NCBI RefSeq assembly: GCF_020906515.1
Contig: NC_085850.1
Location: 744,001-808,000, forward strand
Length of the DNA: 64,000 nt
Source of the DNA: Vanrija pseudolonga
Lineage: Eukaryota > Basidiomycota > Tremellomycetes > Trichosporonales > Trichosporonaceae
Direction of reading: 5' to 3'
In this document: piece after piece, positions 1-11,234 of the stretch
Layout of the letters: each line of letters starts with the position of its first letter
How positions within the stretch are numbered: position 1 is the stretch's first letter
Translations under genes and position numbers: made by a program
The notes under the pieces: generated by a model
The model's database searches: none
What the model saw: only the letters and a program-made list of their open reading frames with translations
Told to the model about the DNA's origin: nothing

Positions 1-803
1 TCGGCGTCGAGCTTGCGCGGCTCGCCGTACTCGTCGAACAGCTCGTCAATCTCCTTCTCCTCTTTCTCCTCGTGCTTGGCCCCCGCGCTGAGGTAGTCCT
101 GGCTGCTGTCGTCGCCGCCGAGCGGGGTCCTGCGACGAATCTGCGGCGACGCGAGGCCGAGGTTCATCTTGTGCGGGAACCAGCCAGGCGAGAGGGGCGT
201 CTTGACTGCCGAGCCGTAGGCGCTGCCGCCGCCTGCGGCGCTGGCCGACGCGGCAGAGTACGCACGGGCACGGCCCTGTGCGTCGCGGATCGCAGCGCCC
301 GACAGCGCACGTGCACGGCCCGAGGGCGACGGCGTGAAGCCGCGCCCGGCGAGCAGCGTGCGGAGGAACATGTCCGAGATGGTGTCGAGGCGGTCGGTGC
401 TGTGTGGGCGCGGCGCCTGCACCTTGCGCCCGAGGTAGAAGAGGTAGGCCGCGAACGCGACCTCGATGAACGCGTACACCGTCACGCTGGTCGACGCGAC
501 CCACGCGACGGGGTGCGTGAAGTGTCGCGCGACGAAGACATACCATAGGACGTAGAGGCTGGGGTCGGGGTCAGCGTGAGCCTGGCGATGGCGCACGACA
601 GCTTACAAGCACAGCGGTGTGATGGACCACACGAGCGCGACGAGCACTAGTGTGAAGTAGTAGCCCTTTCTGCGCTCGCCTGGATCAAACTGCAGAGGGT
701 AGGTTTCTGGGTGCAGTGGCGAGGGCGGCATCGTGCTGTCCTTTGACACGGCCTCGAGGAGGGCCGCCGTGGCGGGGTCGATGTCTGCGTCTGCGTCTCC
801 CAT
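1..803 (-). CDS. Two-pass membrane protein, N-terminal part (cut by window edge)
   Basis: The start ATG is at 803-801. Exon 1 runs to 607; a 48-nt GT-AG intron (559-606) joins it to an exon that runs off the left edge. The visible protein (about 250 residues) has an acidic N-terminus and then two hydrophobic segments: YYFTLVLVALVWSITPLCF continuing into LYVLWYVFVA, and a second around VTVYAFIEVAFAAYLFYLG. After these comes a basic, Ser/Ala-rich low-complexity stretch ending in an acidic EEKEEKEIDELFDEYG run. This arrangement recalls fungal proteins with an N-terminal membrane anchor before a soluble enzyme domain such as an alpha/beta hydrolase, but no such domain lies inside the window. Function unknown. 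The splice and frame are well supported. Confidence 0.7.
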
Positions 804-1263
804 GGTGGTGTTCTAACGTTCTAGTATGCTAAGTTGTAGGAGTAGTACACGTGGGTGGTGGCCGTTGTTATCGTTGGACGAGATGGTGGCGACGGCGGAC
901 TGTGCGTTGTCAAACGAGGACCAGATGCGATGGGCACGCCGTGCCCCTGCTTGTGGTCGATTATCGTCGTGTCGAGCGAGCAGCAAATGCAATGCGATGG
1001 GGGAGGGTGATGTTGGCTTGGGGTAGCTTAATCTTTTATGGACCTGTCATGGGTCACGTCGCCTCTTCGGTCTATTGCGTCCTGGTCGCCGCGCCGCGCG
1101 CCATCGCCGCGTCCGACTTTGCGCCGTGCCTGATGTCGTTGAAACGTGGATCACAAACAACAAATAGTCGACACCCGTCACCGAATAGTCGACATGACGT
1201 CAATGTGATACAAATCAAGTCTATTACAAGTGCCGATAACGAGTGCAATGCCCACACAATCTA
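804..1263. other. Intergenic, 460 nt
   Basis: Lies between the start of the membrane-protein gene and the stop of ARP10, both on the minus strand. It should hold the promoter of the first gene and the 3' end of ARP10. ORFs here have no splice support or recognisable protein. It contains the short direct repeat AATAGTCGACA/C (around 1160-1193). Confidence 0.5.
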
Positions 1264-3192
1264 CTACACACTCGCACGCAGCCCAGTCGTCGTCCAGTCG
1301 GGGACAACGCCTCCAGGCGCCCACCCACGCTTCCGCCGGTCTACCAACGCCATCGTAGCCATCCCAGGACGAAGCTCGTCAAGGTCGAGTCCAACGCTGG
1401 GTGCTGGAATCCCCTTACGCTCCTCCTCCAACGCAGTGTGGTACACCTCGCTCCGCTCCACTTGATCGCTCATGAGCTGATCATAGTCTTCTCGGATGAG
1501 CTCGGGAGCCACAGCCTTGATGGCGCCGGCGAGCGAGCCACCGACCCACGCCAGCAGTGATGGAGACCAGCGGGGTGCTGTCCCACCCTTGGTGCTTGCC
1601 CGCCCATCAAGCGGCGAGGGGTCGTTGAGAATGGCGAGCTTTGACTCGAGGCCATGCAGTGCCGTCTTGGGGTTGCTCGCACGCGACCGCCATGCGGCAG
1701 TAGTCGCAGTGGTATCTGGACCTAGTGGTGCTGGTGCCTGGCTGATGTGGTGAAGAATGTCGTCTCGGAGTCGTGGGACGATGCCAGGGAGTGACGCGAT
1801 GCCACCGCTGACGACGATGGATGACGCGAGCTCGGCTCGGAGGTCGACAGGCAGCTGGGTCCGTTAGCAGTTCCCATGCTCCCGTCCATTCAACTCACCT
1901 TTAACAGGGTGCTAATCACCTGCTCCGTGACAGACTCGTCCTCGGCAGGCCCGTCGCCAAATAGGATATCTGCGGCGCGCGCACGCACCCAGCCAGGCAC
2001 GACCAAATAGCTGCACGGCCCGACGCCGCGAGCTGATGGGATTGTAAGTGTCCAGTCTTTTGTTGGACCAGCAGCACCAGCGTAGCGATCATGCAGCGTC
2101 TGCATGAGCCCCGCGTCGTCGATCTCGGGCAGAGGCTCGAACATGTCCGACGAGCCGCCTGGAGGCGCGGCCGAGGAGGTCCCCGCGGCAGCTTCAGGGG
2201 CGGCGAAGCACGCCTCGGTGAGGACGCGCTCAACGACGCGGTCAGTGAGCACGCCGAGCGGGACGGGTGTCACTGGTGTCCGGTTTGGCGGGGCTGGGCT
2301 GCGCGAGGCCGGCGGAGCGGGGTAGTACTTGCCGTAGTGGCGGACCAGAGCTCGCAGCCGCGAATGCAATGCCCGGCCAGCTATTGGGCTCGACCGGGCC
2401 AGGTGGTTGAGCGGGCGAGAGCAGAAGACCTGTTTGGGTCAGCTTGTTTGCCACTGTTTATAACCCGCCGGCGTCACAGTAGTTTCCAGCCATCCAATGT
2501 CGACCACCAGCCCCGTTATCCGTCCACACGCCCCGAGAGTGAGCAGCGTCGCAGGAGTGAACGACACCGACGGGGACTAGAGTCAGCGCTAGCACACACA
2601 CACCACCACCCACCTTGAGGTTATCAAACAGCGCGCTCGCAATCTCCTCCTTGACGTACGTCGGCAGGAAGGTGTTCTCGACAATGACGACCTTGCGCGC
2701 CTTTGCGTCGACCAACAAGTGCTTGTGGAAGGCCTCGCGCAGGCGCCGCTCAATGCGTGCAGCGACCATGCGGCGCGCCTCGGTGCGGTTCCCGCGCGCG
2801 CCAGCCACGGCCGAGAGGTCGAGGTCCCACGCCTCGGCGGCGCCGGCGCGGTCGCCCTCGTCTGTCGCCCAGAAGACGGCGCGCGGGTCGGCTTCGCCCG
2901 AGATGCCGACCTTCCACACGCGCGAGCCGGGGCTGTGGTACGCGTCAGCTTGGCTTCCCGGTCGCATGTAAGCTGCTCACTCGATCACGACGCGGTCCTC
3001 GGCGCCGTACGAGTGTCGTCGCTGCGCGGTCAGTGCGTGTTGACGCGGAAGGAAGGCGTCACTCACGTAGGCTGGCGAGTGGTGGCCCGTTGGCCGCCGA
3101 CTCGGGCCCGCATCGCCTGATGCCGACGAGCGCTTAACTGGTGTCGAGACGGCCGAGGTCGTCGAGGCCTGACCACCAGTACTGCTCGCCAT
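1264..3192 (-). CDS. ARP10: Actin-related protein Arp10 (dynactin pointed-end subunit, Arp11-like)
   Basis: Exons are 3192-3067, 3021-2981, 2932-2614, 2576-2478, 2429-1899 and 1854-1264 (1707 nt, 568 aa). The actin-fold start VVIDPGSRVWKVG (compare actin DNGSGMCKAGFAG) comes from joining 2981 to 2932. The second phosphate-loop region reads GLVVDIGWLETTVFCSRPL across the 48-nt intron 2430-2477. The C-terminal part has VVSGGIASLPGIVPRLRDD, matching the actin/Arp GG loop. Loop residues that bind nucleotide in actin are poorly kept, as in other Arp10/Arp11 proteins. In dynactin, Arp10 sits at the pointed end of the Arp1 filament and supports dynein transport. The first 60 residues are a Ser/Thr-rich disordered extension. 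The intron at 3022-3066 is 45 nt, in frame and has no stop, so a retained form would also be readable. Confidence 0.9.
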
Positions 3193-3371
3193 TGTGCGTG
3201 TTGAAATGTCCACTTTCATTGCGGCAAACACGAAACGCGCGATCATAAACGCACTCGACCATCATCACACGCGTCACGGTTGTACAACAATTTGCTTCCG
3301 CCGTCACTGTTCTGCTTTGATACATTTGCATTTTATATGCTCTATGCTACGCTACCACCACCACACTGTGC

Positions 3372-4994
3372 TCAATACCCTCCACGCAACTGGGCCTGCT
3401 TCGTCTTGATGAAGTCCTTGATAGACTCCCGCGAGCCAGGGTCAAGGAATATAAGCTTCTTCTCTGGAACCGACAGGAAGAGGCAGTCCATGCGCTTGGC
3501 CTCGGCCACAGTCTCCTCGAACAGCTCCTTGGAGAAGAACTCGAACATGGACGTGTCCTCGGCCTTGAGGCGGTTACGCTCCTGGTCCCAAAGGTGAAGT
3601 TGGTCTGTGACCGAGGGGTGGAGCAGTGGCGGTGGGTGGTTGTACATTTGAGGGTGTGCGTGACTCGCGAGATATGCAATGATTTGGTAGGCCGAGATGC
3701 CCTTGTCCATCGCGGCTTTGACGTGCTTCCTGTCGAGCTTGCCGACCACGAGGTTGGGATAACGGATACGGATGTCGACAAAGAGGTTGAGAATGGCAAT
3801 CTCGAGCTCGTTGGAAGTGTATGCGTAGATCTTGTAGTTGGTTTCCAGAATGAGGAACCGCTTGTCGTCGGCGCTCTGCGAGCGCGAAACGGAAGAGTCG
3901 CCCGAGCAGAGGGAGGTGGCGAGATGCGTGGGGAAGAACTGATCTCGTTTCCGTCCATTGGAGAGCGTTCGGCGCTTGTAAATGAAGCCATACTGCTCGA
4001 GGTCATCGAGAATGTCGTAGGAGAGGGGGAAGCTGTCCGACGCAGAGTAGTCCTGCCCGAGCTGCATGCAGCCGAGTGAGAAGAGCAGGGAGACAACGTC
4101 GGCGGCCGATTCTCCTCGATCCTCACGGTGCTTGACGAAGTACATTAGAAGCTGCCAGAGCTGCGCCTGCCGGTCTTCGAGGAGGAACTGGAAGCCCTTT
4201 GATGTGATCGTCAACCGGTCGTAAGACACTGGTCGCCCGTCTTGAGCATGGGGGTCGGCCATCAGCTCAGATTTTTGAAGGAGATCCAAGACGGAGCTGC
4301 TCGGCCTGTGAGGGTTTCGCCTGCCAAGGAGGCCTGACGAGACCATGTATTTGAGAATCGACTCCCAGGTGTCCTCGCCGTAGTCTACCAGCTCCGTCTG
4401 GGTGGGAGAATCATCGTGTGCAGAACGACGGTAGGGCACTCCGAACGAGTTGGATGTCCCGCTGCAGGCGTTTAGTTGGGTTGGCCAAGGTGAACAGCTA
4501 CTCACAGCCCTGTGAGGGCATTTCGCAATCCCTGCTTGAATGTATCTCCCAAAGGCCATTGAAACTTGTTGTGCTTGTGGTTCAACGCCAGGAAGATGTG
4601 TCGGGCGCGTGCCGGGCGCAGCACCTCCTCAGCTCTGACATGGTCAGCTCGTACCGCTACACGTGAGCTCACTCTTCCGGCGCTAGTCGCTCGTCAATAC
4701 CGCAGAATGCCTTCAGCTCAGACGACTTGAGTGTCTGATGCGACCACAGGACGTGCAGGACTATCTGTCGACAGACGGGAGGCAGCAACCTGGGCACGTT
4801 AGCGAGCTGAGCAGGAGTAAGGAAACGTCAGCTCACCTCAGAATACACAGACATGCCGCCTCAGACTTGTATATGTTCTCGTAGAATGACTGGTGCTGAT
4901 CGTCGAGAAAGGCGTCGAGCGGCGCCGTTGGAGAGGTCGACGACGACTCGCCCGCCGAAGCCGTGCCGGGGTGAGAGAAGGACGGTTGGGGCAT
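3372..4994 (-). CDS. TFB2: TFIIH core subunit Tfb2 (p52/GTF2H4)
   Basis: Exons are 4994-4837, 4789-4673, 4634-4506 and 4461-3372 (1494 nt, 497 aa). The N-terminal part contains FYENIYKSEAACLCILRLLP and IVLHVLWSHQTLKSSELKAF, the usual Tfb2 helical opening. The centre has YGEDTWESILKYMV, then ITSKGFQFLLEDRQAQLWQL. The C-terminal third holds RFLILETNYKIYAYT and FFSKELFEETVAEAKRMD, which form the domain that binds Tfb5 and XPB. Tfb2 anchors and stimulates the XPB/Ssl2 translocase in transcription initiation and nucleotide excision repair. The chosen ATG (4994) is the first in frame before the conserved region. The gene is divergent from the Tcd-type gene, sharing about 310 nt of upstream DNA. Confidence 0.93.
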
Positions 4995-5303
4995 CTGGAC
5001 CAGGATCGTCACGCCGCGATCCTGCCAGGGGAGTCGAGCTAGGCGTTGCTACGACCGAGATGGATGTGGTGGGTGGCAAGAGAAGAGATGAAGGTGGAGA
5101 GACAAAGGAAGCCGAGATGAAATGGTAGCGTGAGTTGGATTGTTCTGTTTCGAGTTGACTGGACAGGTCCACCACAATGACGATGACCTGCCCACCACCG
5201 GGCACCTCCACTTCTTTCGGCTCAACTTTTTCCACACCACCACCACAAACAACAACCCATCTCGCGACTCTTGCGTCCTCGACAGCTCGATCACGCGCGT
5301 ATC
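4995..5303. promoter_or_regulatory. Shared upstream region of TFB2 and the Tcd-type gene
   Basis: 309 nt between two divergent start codons. It is rich in CCACCACC/CACAAACAACAACCC runs just before the plus-strand ATG, as in many 5' leaders in this window. No clear TATA box. Promoter role is inferred from position only. Confidence 0.45.
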
Positions 5304-6886
5304 ATGTCGGGACAGTCGTCGCTCTCGTCCATCTCCTTCAAGCAGAGCTTGGCCATCACGGCGGTGATCGCGTCGCTCGCCACCACCTCGGTCATCCTCA
5401 CCTACCAGACACTGCGGCGCGAGGCGCGGACCGAGCAGCTCAAGCGCTCGGTCGGGGAGGACGTCGAGGCATGGGAGAAAGGTCAGGGGAAGAGCGGGAC
5501 CGCGACTCCCATGACGCCCGAGGAGCGCGTCGAGCTCTTCAACCAGGCCAACGACACGGGCAAGAAGCCGCGCGAGTGGAGGAAGGGCGAGTTTGACGAG
5601 AGCCTCGTCCGCGAGCAGCTCACCCGCAACTACTCGTTCCTCGGCGACGAGGCCATGACCAAGATCCGCAACTCGTATGTTGTCATCGTCGGCTGCGGTG
5701 GCGTTGGCTCGTGGGCCGCGACGATGCTCCTCCGCAGTGGTGTCGGCCGCCTCCTCCTTATCGACTTTGATCTCGTGACCCTCTCCTCGCTCAACCGCCA
5801 TGCCTGCGCCACGCTCGAGGACGTCGGCACACCAAAGGCGGTCGCCATGCAGAAGTACTTTAAGAAGATTGCTCCTTGGGCTCAGTGGGTGCCTTGTCTA
5901 TGAGATTATCTAACCCACCAGGGTCGACGTCAAGGTTGCGCTCTGGAAGAAAGACGAGGGCGAGGCGTGGCTCGAGGGAGCGGACTACGTCCTGGACGCC
6001 ATTGACAACATTGACACTAAGGTCGACCTCCTCACCCACTGCGCCAAGAACGACATCAAGATCTTTGCCAGCATGGGTGCCGGCGCCAAGCGTGACCCGA
6101 CCCGTGTCCAGATTGCGTGAGCTTCGACAACCCTTGACTGGAGCAAGCTGACAATACACAGGGACATCTCGAACACGTACGAGGACCCCCTGGCGCGCTC
6201 TGTTCGCCGTAGATTGCGAATCAACGGCATTCCAAGCGGTATCCCGTGAGTATGCTGGCCCGTGAACGGAGACTGAAGTCGCCAGTGTCGTCTACTCGAC
6301 AGAAGTGCCGAGCGACGTCAAGCTGCTTCCCCTCCCAGAGGACGAGTTCAAGAAGGGGTCGGTCAAGGAGCTCGGCGCGTTCGACGACTTCCGTGTGCGC
6401 ATTCTGCCCGTTCTTGGCCCCCTGCCGGCCATCTTTGGTCTGGAGGCGGCGACCTACATGACGCTCGAGCTCGGCGGCAAGCCCCTCACCGACTGCTGCG
6501 AGATCAAGAACCGCAAGAAGCTGTACCAGAACCTGGAGCGCAGCCTGTCTGAGCGCGAGGCGCGGGTCGCCAAGTCGGACATGCAGAAGGGCATCGAGGT
6601 GAACATGGAGGACCTGGCGCTCATCTTTGAAGACGTCAACAACGGCCGCACGACCATCCCCGAGCCCGTCGTCACCAAGCAGCCCAACGCGTCCCGCTGG
6701 GACCGCGACCAGCCGCTCACGATCGACAACATTGTCATCCTGACGCCCGGCGACGCCAAGCGGCACGAGAAGGAGCACCTCGTGGAAGGCAAGAGCCTCA
6801 ACGAGGTGTGGGGAGAGGAGAACGTCCTCAAGGCCAGGAGGAGGCTGGACGAAGCGCGTCGTTGTGCCATCTACCGCCGAGCATAG
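5304..6886 (+). CDS. TCD1: tRNA threonylcarbamoyladenosine dehydratase (Tcd1/Tcd2, TcdA-like)
   Basis: Exons are 5304-5884, 5922-6116, 6162-6245 and 6286-6886 (1461 nt, 486 aa). An N-terminal hydrophobic segment (LAITAVIASLATTSVILTY) fits the mitochondrial outer-membrane anchor of yeast Tcd1/Tcd2. The E1-like adenylation domain follows, with VVIVGCGGVGSW, IDFDLVTLSSLNRHA, DYVLDAIDNIDTKVDLL and the family signature MGAGAKRDPTRVQIADIS. These enzymes cyclise t6A at tRNA position 37 to ct6A using ATP. The third exon restores DISNTYEDPLARSVRRRLR. The symbol could equally be TCD2, as this lineage probably has one copy. The start is the ATG at 5304, with an in-frame TTG upstream but no ATG. Confidence 0.9.
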
Positions 6887-7163
6887 GCATACATATGCAT
6901 ACAGTAATGTTAGAGATAGCTGCAAGGCTCGTGCGGGAGTGAGCCTGCCTGCGTGGTGGGCGCTCTGGCCCCGGATGTGTGTCAAGAAACTGGTGCGAGC
7001 TGGATGCTGATGTTCTAAGTCTGGTCTGGTCTGTTCGGCTGGCGTCGTCTCAAATGTGCTTCTGCACCGTTCGCACACTGCGGGTAATCACACGCTGCGA
7101 CTTGCAGAGCACACGATCGACACGCCCTTGGGGTCGCCTCGCGCCTCGCGCCGCTCGAACCGC

Positions 7164-8222
7164 CTATCGGTAGTCCCACGTGCCGCGCTCGTCCTCCTCG
7201 TCGTCGTCGTTGTTGCTCCACTCGCCATCAGAGTATGCGTCCTCAAAGTCTTCCATGTCCTCGTCGGCGTCCTCGTCCTCGGGGTAGTCGTTGCGGTAGT
7301 AGTCTTCGTCGTTGCTGTCCTCGTCTGCCTCGTCCTCGGGCTCCGAGTCGGGCGGCGTCGACGGCGGCGACAGGTCCTCGTACCCGAGCAGCGTGGCGAC
7401 GTTGGCCGACGGCTCGATGTCGTCCCCGTTGGCGGCAAGGTCGCGGTAGTACAGGTCGTAGACGTACTCTTCGTCCTCTACGATCGGGCGTGGCGTGCTC
7501 TCGACTGAATGGGTTAGAGAATGAAAAGAGGGGAACCTACGCTTAAGGTACTCGTTGAGCATGGGCAGAAACGCCGCCATCTGCGGGTCGTCGAGCGCCG
7601 ACCGTGACAGCCCGGCGTCCGCCACGGCCTGCGCGTCGACGAGCACGAGTGCGCTCCGCGCCGCCTCGATCTCAGCGAGCGTGATCACGCGCGGCGGCAG
7701 CCCGGGGTCTTGCGCGAACGGCGCCGCGGGGCGGGGGACGACGCGGTATTGTGTCGCTGCTGATGGTGGCTGTGTTGGCGCTGCTGCTGGCGCCGTGGGG
7801 ATCGGCACCGATGCCGGCGGGGCAACGCTCCCCGCTGTGGAGGCCTGCGCCTCGGGCTTTGTCGAGCCGGCCAGGAGGCCCTCGATGCGGGACTGGTTCG
7901 TCGTCAGGCTCCATCACAATCAAAACTGAGCCGCGACCCACTTTCAGCACCTCGCCCTCCTCGCCATGGCCCTGCCACGTCTGCGGCACCGTGTCCGCGA
8001 GGCGGAAGACGCCGCGCGAGCGCCCGCCGCCAATGTCGCGCCGCTTGCGTCTCGTCTGGCTCTGGTCGGCCTCATCGCCGCCGCCAATCACTGCTGGTCA
8101 GCTTACGGCCGGCGGCACACGAGCAACAGCGTACCCAACGACGCTGGGGCCGCCTCGGTCGCCTTGCGCTTGATGCGCAGGACGGTGTACTGCGACGACG
8201 ACGGCGCGGACGACGACGGCAT
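7164..8222 (-). CDS. IWR1: RNA polymerase II nuclear import factor Iwr1
   Basis: Exons are 8222-8135, 8090-7942, 7892-7541 and 7504-7164 (930 nt, 309 aa). The N-terminus has the family opening SQYTVLRIKRKATEA, the basic stretch that carries the nuclear localisation signal in yeast Iwr1. The family signature DEEYVYDLYYRD lies near residue 230, followed by an acidic Asp/Glu-rich tail ending in DYR. Iwr1 binds the cleft of assembled RNA polymerase II and delivers it to the nucleus through the karyopherin pathway. The gene converges with the Tcd-type gene. Confidence 0.9.
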
Positions 8223-8444
8223 GGCGGTGGTGATGGTGGGGAGAGCAATGTCGACATTGTTTGTGGTCTGCTCGCTCGTCGAGTGATGCCTTTCAACCAA
8301 CATTGTGAGTGAGTGGGATTTGCTCCCGCTAATGAGGCCGGGGCGGATTAGTGGCAATTGTAATGGACACGATAGGGAGCCGCTTCCAGCACTTGTTCAT
8401 CTGCTCATCGAGTACAACATCTACAAACGTGCACGCGGGTGTGC

Positions 8445-9504
8445 TTAGCGAGTGGTGTAGCCACCGTTCGCTTCGGAGTGTCAGCTTTGAGTCCTGGTGG
8501 GTGTGGCAGCGCCAAGTGGCACAGGTGGGGATCTCGTCCGAGCCACCACCGCCTCGCCCGACTCACAGAAGATGATCTGGCCCGTGATCCACTGGTCCTT
8601 GGTAAGGAAGTCGACGAGAGGAGCGATGTCTGGAAGCTTGGTAAGTCTCGGTCCACGCGACGCCTGCACAACAACGCACCCTTGATGTCGGTGAGACGAC
8701 CGCCAAGAGCCTGCGACTTGTGGAAGGCGACGGCCTCGGGGGCCTCTGGGAGTGCGTCAGCGCTGGCTCGCACCACGAGGCAGTCCCCACCCCCACTCAC
8801 CCTGGCCGTAGAAGAAGGGCGTGTCCATGGGGCCGGGAGCGACCGTGTTGACGCGGATGCCGCGGGGCTGGAGCTCCTTGGCTGCGGCCTTGGTGAACCA
8901 CTCGACGGGCGCCTTGGAGCCCTGGTAGGTCGAGTAGCCGGGCGCAAAGGCGCCAAGGAGCGAGGTGACGATGCTGATGATGGCACCGCCGTCGGTGAGG
9001 TTCTTGGCCGCCTCTTGGATGAAGAAGAAGTTGGCCTTGGAGTTGACGGCGAACATCTCGTCGTACTCGGCCTCGCTGATCTCGATGATGGGCTTCTTGA
9101 GCACCTTGCCGACCGTGTTGATCGCAATGTCAAACTTCTGTGCGCCGAGGCCGGCGAGCGCGTCCTGGAAGAGCCTGAGGACAAGGTGAGCATGTACAGC
9201 AGCCGGGGAGGGGCGCGCCGGCTCACTTGTGGACCGCAGCGGCAGTCGTCAGGTCGCCCTGGATGGCGACGGCCTTGACGCCGGCAGCCTGGAGGGTCTT
9301 GAGCGTCGCCTCCGACTCGGCCTTGGAGCCAGCCGAGTTGTAGTGGATCGCGACGTTGACGCCCTGCTTGGCGAGCGTCTCGGCGATGAGGGCGCCGAGG
9401 TTCTGCGCGGCGGTGTCAGCAGAGCCTCCCTCCCTCCCAGTGCCACTACTCACCTTGCCGCCGCCGGTGACGATCGCGTTCTTTCCCTTGAGCTCGTAAG
9501 GCAT
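8445..9504 (-). CDS. Short-chain dehydrogenase/reductase (SDR)
   Basis: Exons are 9504-9454, 9402-9227, 9174-8801, 8745-8680, 8629-8567 and 8470-8445 (756 nt, 251 aa). The nucleotide-binding glycine motif is TGGGKNLG, rebuilt across the first intron. NAG-equivalent is NTVG. The catalytic set is Ser147, Tyr159 and Lys163 (YQGSK). The cofactor pocket PG motif is VAPGPMDTPFFYGQ. The C-terminus is GQIIFSNGGYTTR, seen only after removing the 96-nt intron 8471-8566. The length is typical of classical SDRs. Arg/Ser/Asn after beta-2 (HYNSAGSKAE) suggests NADP(H). The substrate cannot be read from sequence; homologues are often annotated as 3-oxoacyl-ACP-reductase-like. No signal or targeting peptide. 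Confidence 0.9.
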
Positions 9505-10089
9505 TGTTTGCTTTTGGTGTCCTGGTGTCTGTCGACGTTGAAGAGTCGCTGGGAACGTCGTGAAGGAGGCCACCTTTTATGCCATCCGGTCCACCCCAAT
9601 GCCGGCACATCGCTAGGCGAGACGCTCTCCCACCCGCCGGCCACACCGACGTCATGATGGCGTGCGTCTCGAGCCTGTTCGCTCACCTGCCCGCTGGCCG
9701 CGGCGCGGCCTTTGCTCCTTGTGCCGCAGCGCAGCCTTATGCGACCTCCAACGGCATGGGTGTGCAGTGTTTCAATTCAAAGCCTGCCTGTCCCGTGTCG
9801 TTTAGGATCTGCAAGGCGACGCTGTGCGCCACGGCAATCACCCACGGCGTATGCTCGATATCCCTCCGAACCCCCCACAACAATCACCGCAGACACCTCC
9901 ACCACCGAGTTGCAATTCCACCTCGGCCACCCTCGGCCATGCTGCCCCTCCTCCACCAAAGCTCACCATCATGGACAGTCTTGGCAGTCGAGCAAGCGTC
10001 GTACACTGTTACATGGTTACCCTTGCTGCTGCGATGCATCCCATCCAATGTCACCTCTAGCTAGGGCTTGCCCGCCGCATTCTTCTTCG
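9505..10089. other. Intergenic, 585 nt
   Basis: Between the SDR start and the acetyltransferase stop. It should contain the SDR promoter. ORFs here show no protein-like composition or splice support. Confidence 0.4.
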
Positions 10090-11014
10090 CTACCTGCTTG
10101 CAGACGCCGCCGCCGCCTCGGCCGCCGCCTTGTTGCGCTTCTCAGCCTCCACCGTCGTCGCATCCCCAGGGCAAGACAGGAGGTGGTCGTGCCACACGTA
10201 GCCGTTGAGCAGCGTGAACGGGTGATCGGCGCGCACCTTGTACCCTAGCTTCTCGTAGAACTTGAGCTAGGGACACGACACTGTCAGCGATCATCAGGTC
10301 CCCTCCGAACAACATACCGTCTCCTTGCTCTGCGTGCTCAGGCCCATCGGCACGTCACCCACCGACGCCGCCTTGTGCTCGAGCAGCGCAGTGCCCACCC
10401 CGTGGCCCTGGTACCTTGGATCGACGCCCAGCATCTCGCAGAACCACCATTCGAGCTCGGCGTTTGGTACACCCTCGTTGTAAAAGGCCATCTGCTGAGG
10501 GAAGAGCTGCCGGCTGCCTCAGCGTCGTCGTCTTCGTCTTCGATCACAGCCCTCCAAACCCACCACATTCATCAGGAAGTCGGACGTCGCGGACGGCAGC
10601 ATCTCAATGACAGGCTTGAAGAGTCGCTCAAACTCGTCGCTTCTTGTCAGCTACCGCAGGCCAGTCACACGACCCACCCCTCCATGAACTCGCGTCCAGG
10701 GCCAGACCACAGGCTGAGGCCGACGAGCCGGCCGTCGAGCTCGGCGATCCACGCCTCCTTCTTATTCAGGCCATGATTGACAACGCATGACATGAGCGCA
10801 TTGTTCACTTTTGGGTCAGAGCCCCACAGCTCTACATGCGGCCGGTCTGCTATCAGCACGTGAGGATAAGCGGCGTACTTACACGTTTGGAACGAGTCGA
10901 TGAGGATCTTGATCATGAGGGCCCGTTCGTCGGCTCGTCGGTCAGCAGTTGTACTGATCTGTTTCGCTTACCCGTCACATTGGCGTCCGAGACCTGCCTG
11001 ATGACGATGGACAT
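10090..11014 (-). CDS. GNAT-family N-acetyltransferase
   Basis: Exons are 11014-10972, 10933-10883, 10846-10678, 10642-10567, 10494-10318 and 10266-10090 (693 nt, 230 aa). The protein starts MSIVIRQVSDANVT, a typical GNAT beta-1 opening. AWIAELDGRLVGLSLW gives beta-2/beta-3. Motif A, the acetyl-CoA pyrophosphate loop, is LGVDPRYQGHGVGTALLEH (Q-x-x-G-x-G). The end LKFYEKLGYKV is the usual motif B. A C-terminal Ala-rich helix (EKRNKAAAEAAAASASR) follows. Substrate unknown. The 72-nt intron at 10495-10566 is longer than its neighbours. Confidence 0.9.
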
Positions 11015-11234
11015 GGTGAGGGTGTGTGTCTTCGCTGCGTGGTCCGTGGACAAGAAAAAAGTTGCTACTAGTCTTCGGTGTGCACCACCGAACTACTGTC
11101 AACAAGACCGACCATGTGGGCCGAAATCGCGGAACCGAGGTGGAGCGCGCAAGCATCCCTTATCGGCCGTCCGAAACATGTCTCGATGCATTATGTACAA
11201 TTCTATCATCGTATCATTGTGTGATCGTCGTCTT

